This document shows positions 61,375-64,000 of a stretch of 64,000 nucleotides of DNA, piece by piece. Within the stretch, counting starts at the first letter, position 1, and the number at the start of each line of letters is the position of its first letter. The notes under the pieces were generated by a model. That model did not search any database. It was not told the DNA's origin and was given only the letters and a program-made list of their open reading frames with translations. The position numbers and the translations under genes were made by a program. The stretch is from Rossellomorea sp. y25 (GTDB lineage: Bacteria > Bacillota > Bacilli > Bacillales > Bacillaceae_B), in assembly GCF_038049935.1 (NCBI RefSeq), contig NZ_CP145886.1:1054001-1118000 (forward strand), written 5' to 3'.

Positions 61375-63282
61375 GTGGCTCAATCGAATATGAAAGTCGC
61401 GGTACAAAAGTTTGGTAACTTCCTCAGTTCAATGGTTCTGCCTAATATTGGCGCTTTTATCGCTTGGGGTTTAATTACAGCGTTGTTCATACCAACTGGG
61501 TTCTTTCCAAATGAAAGCCTTGCCAAACTGGTAGGGCCGATGGTTACGTACCTGTTACCGCTCTTAATCGGGTATACAGGAGGTAAGCTCGTACACGACC
61601 AGCGCGGTGGGGTCGTGGGTGCGATTGCGACAATGGGTGTCATTGTCGGTGCACCGGATACACCGATGTTCTTAGGTGCCATGGTCATGGGTCCTCTTGC
61701 GGCTTACGTGATCAAAAAGTTCGACGGGGCAATCGAAGGGAAAATCAGAGCAGGATTTGAAATGCTCGTCAATAACTTCTCAGCAGGTATTCTTGGAGGA
61801 ATCCTTGCGATCCTGGCATTCCTTGGTGTAGGACCTGCCGTGGACGCATTTACGAATCTACTAGTCTCAGGTGTAGACTGGCTTGTGGCAGCTGGACTGC
61901 TTCCTTTAACAAGTATCCTGATCGAACCTGCAAAGATTTTATTCTTAAATAATGCCATCAACCACGGTGTACTATCACCGATCGGATTGGAGCAAGTTCA
62001 ACAGGGTGGAAAATCGATTCTTTTCCTATTAGAAGCCAACCCGGGACCAGGTCTTGGAATTCTACTGGCGTTCATGTTCTTTGGAAAAGGAACAGCAAAG
62101 CAATCTGCATCTGGAGCAGGAATCATTCACTTTTTCGGTGGGATTCATGAAATTTACTTCCCGTACGTATTAATGAAGCCGATGCTGTTTGTTTCCGTCA
62201 TCCTTGGTGGAATGAGTGGAGTGTTCACCCTTGTTTTATTAGGTGGAGGATTGGTATCACCGGCATCACCAGGTAGTATCCTTGCGATTACCGCGGTTAC
62301 CCCTCCAGAAGGAATGGCGTATCTGGCAAACTTTGCAGCCGTCTTTGTGGCAGCAGCCGTTTCCTTCATCGTGTCTGCCATCGTGTTGAAATCAAGCAAA
62401 ACGACAGATGAAGACATCGAAGGCGCAACGAAGAAAATGCAGGAAATGAAGGGCAAGAAAAGTTCTGTAGCCGGACAAGTAAGCCAAGGAACAATGCCTG
62501 AAGAAGTAAACAAAATCGTCTTTGCCTGTGATGCAGGGATGGGCTCTAGTGCTATGGGGGCTTCACTCCTCCGTAAGAAAGTGAAGGCGGCAAAACTCGA
62601 CGTCAGCGTAACGAATACATCCATCAGTAACCTTCCATCTGACGCTCAAGTGGTCATCACACAGGAAGAACTGACGCCGCGGGCGAAAAATAAGCTTCCG
62701 AATGCTTATCACATTTCCGTGGATAATTTCCTATCCAGTCCGGAGTACGACAAGCTGATTGCGAGTCTTCAGGACGGAATCACGGGTGAGCAGGCAGAGG
62801 TTGTGGAGGATGCAGAGGAAGAAACGGTGAACGCTGAACCGAATGCTGATCATGATGATGATCTACTGCTTGAAGAGAACATCTTCATGAATCAGTCTTT
62901 TGCCACAAAAGAAGAGGCGATCCGGTTCGCAGGAGAAGCTCTGGTCAAAGCAGGATACGTGGAAGACAGCTATGTAGATGCTATGATTGACAGAGAAGGA
63001 ATCACATCTACTTATATGGGTAATAATGTAGCCATTCCACACGGTACGGAAGACGCGAAGAAAGCCGTCATCAAGTCCGGATTCACGGTCGTTCAAGTTC
63101 CGGACGGCGTGGACTTCAACGGTGAGAAGGCGAAGATGATCTTCGGTATCGCCGGCAAGGACGGCACACATCTGGAAATCCTTTCAGGGATCGCCGTTGT
63201 CTGCTCCGAGCAGGAAAACGTCGACAGAATGGTTCTGGCCAAGTCAGCCAAAGAACTGAAGGACATCATTAATAGCAACTAG
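61375..63282 (+). CDS. mtlA: Mannitol-specific PTS transporter, fused EIICBA
   Basis: About 635 residues in the order EIIC (1-~345, with LPNIGAFIAWGLITALF and GGIHEIYFPYVLMKP), EIIB (VFACDAGMGSSAMGASLLRK, phospho-Cys in the ACDAG loop) and EIIA (phospho-His in VAIPHGTEDAKK). It takes up mannitol and phosphorylates it to mannitol-1-phosphate. Many Bacilli encode EIIA separately as mtlF; here it is fused, joined by an acidic linker (VVEDAEEETVNAEPNADHDD). GTG is chosen since AAAGGA lies eight bases before it; an ATG three codons earlier overlaps that site. mtlR follows. Confidence 0.93.
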   Translation: MAQSNMKVAVQKFGNFLSSMVLPNIGAFIAWGLITALFIPTGFFPNESLAKLVGPMVTYLLPLLIGYTGGKLVHDQRGGVVGAIATMGVIVGAPDTPMFLGAMVMGPLAAYVIKKFDGAIEGKIRAGFEMLVNNFSAGILGGILAILAFLGVGPAVDAFTNLLVSGVDWLVAAGLLPLTSILIEPAKILFLNNAINHGVLSPIGLEQVQQGGKSILFLLEANPGPGLGILLAFMFFGKGTAKQSASGAGIIHFFGGIHEIYFPYVLMKPMLFVSVILGGMSGVFTLVLLGGGLVSPASPGSILAITAVTPPEGMAYLANFAAVFVAAAVSFIVSAIVLKSSKTTDEDIEGATKKMQEMKGKKSSVAGQVSQGTMPEEVNKIVFACDAGMGSSAMGASLLRKKVKAAKLDVSVTNTSISNLPSDAQVVITQEELTPRAKNKLPNAYHISVDNFLSSPEYDKLIASLQDGITGEQAEVVEDAEEETVNAEPNADHDDDLLLEENIFMNQSFATKEEAIRFAGEALVKAGYVEDSYVDAMIDREGITSTYMGNNVAIPHGTEDAKKAVIKSGFTVVQVPDGVDFNGEKAKMIFGIAGKDGTHLEILSGIAVVCSEQENVDRMVLAKSAKELKDIINSN

Positions 63283-63292
63283 AACAATCATT

Positions 63293-63319
63293 CAGAAAGG
63301 TAGGATCCCTGCCTTTCTG
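63293..63319 (+). terminator. Hairpin between mtlA and mtlR
   Basis: CAGAAAGGTAGG / CCTGCCTTTCTG (one wobble) without a good T-run. More likely a partial terminator or mRNA-processing hairpin that sets different levels for the two genes. Confidence 0.55.
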
Positions 63320-63367
63320 TTCTCATTTGTATTGATAAAAGCTAATTCAGGGAAAAGAGTGGAAAGA

Positions 63368-64000
63368 ATGTTTATTACATCAAGGGAAAAATCCATCATT
63401 GAATTGATCGTAAAAACATCGGGAAAACATACCGTGTACTCTCTTTCTGCATTCTTGAATGTGAGCGGGAGAACCGTTCAGCGCAACCTGAAATCCATCG
63501 AAAGCATTTTAAAACAGTATCATTTAGAACTGAAGCGGACGGGCAATGAAGGACTGTTCATCGACGGGAAGAATGAACACATCTATCGCTTGATCCAGAA
63601 TCTTGCGGAAGTGAATCCGACCGATGAAACACCTGAAGAGCGAAAACTGGGTTTATTGATCATCCTTCTCCATGAAGGATCTTCCTTCAAAAAACAGGTC
63701 CTTGCACAGCAGTTGGGGATCAGCGTCACGACTCTCACTTCTTATCTCGATGAAATCGCAGATTGGCTGCAAAAATACGGCATCACCCTGACAAGGAAAC
63801 GAGGGGTGGGGGTGGAGCTTACCGCAGATGAAGCCGACAAACGTCATGCACTGGCAAGCTTCTTCCTCGTCTATTTTTATGAAGTCATCATCGAGACCCT
63901 GTATGGGATGCAAAAGGGGAATCACCTAGATGAGCCGGTGCTGGGGTATTTCAAACCGGACTATTTACTCGCTGTCGACCGGGTGGTGAACCAACACTTG
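63368..64000 (+). CDS. mtlR: MtlR, PRD-containing mannitol operon activator (partial, 5' part)
   Basis: The first 211 residues are in the window; the gene runs off the right edge. Two N-terminal helix-turn-helix segments (VYSLSAFLNVSGRTVQRNLK and LAQQLGISVTTLTSYLDEI) then the start of the first PTS regulation domain. This is the DeoR/BglG-type activator MtlR, controlled by phosphorylation from HPr and the mannitol EII proteins. It directly follows mtlA, as in other Bacilli. AAAGA before ATG is a modest ribosome site. Confidence 0.9.
   Translation, partial: MFITSREKSIIELIVKTSGKHTVYSLSAFLNVSGRTVQRNLKSIESILKQYHLELKRTGNEGLFIDGKNEHIYRLIQNLAEVNPTDETPEERKLGLLIILLHEGSSFKKQVLAQQLGISVTTLTSYLDEIADWLQKYGITLTRKRGVGVELTADEADKRHALASFFLVYFYEVIIETLYGMQKGNHLDEPVLGYFKPDYLLAVDRVVNQHL

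Noticed and set aside
1..64000. Prophage, integrative element or complete insertion sequence
   Set aside because: No integrase, transposase, capsid or att-type repeats were seen; the only mobile-looking items are the short non-coding repeats.
1..64000. Anti-phage defence system
   Set aside because: The kinase/deoxyribosyltransferase-like pair and HelD were considered, but their motifs fit nucleotide salvage and RNA polymerase recycling, and no nuclease or effector partner is encoded beside them.

Overview
The window looks like a chromosomal segment of a spore-forming, low-to-moderate GC Gram-positive of the Bacillaceae, plausibly Rossellomorea or a marine Bacillus (the genus is an inference, not a search result). 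The reasons are a gerA-type germination operon, three RsbR-like sigma-B regulators, two sigma-B-type promoters, strong AGGAGG ribosome sites with frequent TTG/GTG starts, a PerR-type box before dps, and a B. subtilis-like HelD. I saw no rRNA, tRNA, CRISPR array, prophage or complete insertion sequence.

Layout. 1-5200: YibE/F membrane proteins, a Csp3-type copper-storage protein, a two-component system and the divergent lipoprotein YdhK, possibly one metal/envelope-stress island. 5200-13400: single-gene housekeeping and stress units (serine hydrolase, HAD phosphatase, orphan kinase, KGG-repeat stress protein, DUF3231, DUF1456, YgjP-like protease, VOC, Dps, SnoaL). 13400-30600: a nutrient-uptake region with a Dpp/Opp-type ABC transporter (two binding proteins, two permeases, two ATPases), a YesMN-like two-component system with its own solute:sodium symporter, two paralogous cytosine-deaminase-like amidohydrolases, an EamA exporter and D-serine ammonia-lyase. 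30850-34500: HelD and an MFS transporter. 34650-42000: small membrane proteins, a frameshifted methyltransferase, two inverted-repeat elements, a nucleotide-salvage-like pair, EamA, SDR, TetR and epimerase genes. 41700-44070: an ABC-F gene behind a long leader ending in a strong terminator, which looks like an attenuator. 44100-51200: LysR/TauE pair, a 21-bp tandem repeat, then a carbamoylase/amidohydrolase/DUF3311/SSS operon. 51300-55550: a GH3 remnant, then a gerA operon whose A subunit is shortened. 55990-58870: two RsbR paralogs flanking a G8-frameshifted unknown gene. 59097-61160: a single polypeptide that joins an ECF-like sigma factor, a zinc anti-sigma domain, a membrane span and a long outer domain. 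61375-64000: mannitol PTS (fused IICBA) and the start of mtlR.

Two families of short palindromic repeats are scattered through the window: a GGGACGGACCT hairpin (7 copies) and a GGGACAGGCACCTTGTCCC type (9 copies). Some copies act as, or replace, terminators, and two run into the 3' ends of genes and encode the protein tails. Three genes are broken at homopolymer runs, which could be real decay, phase variation or sequencing error.
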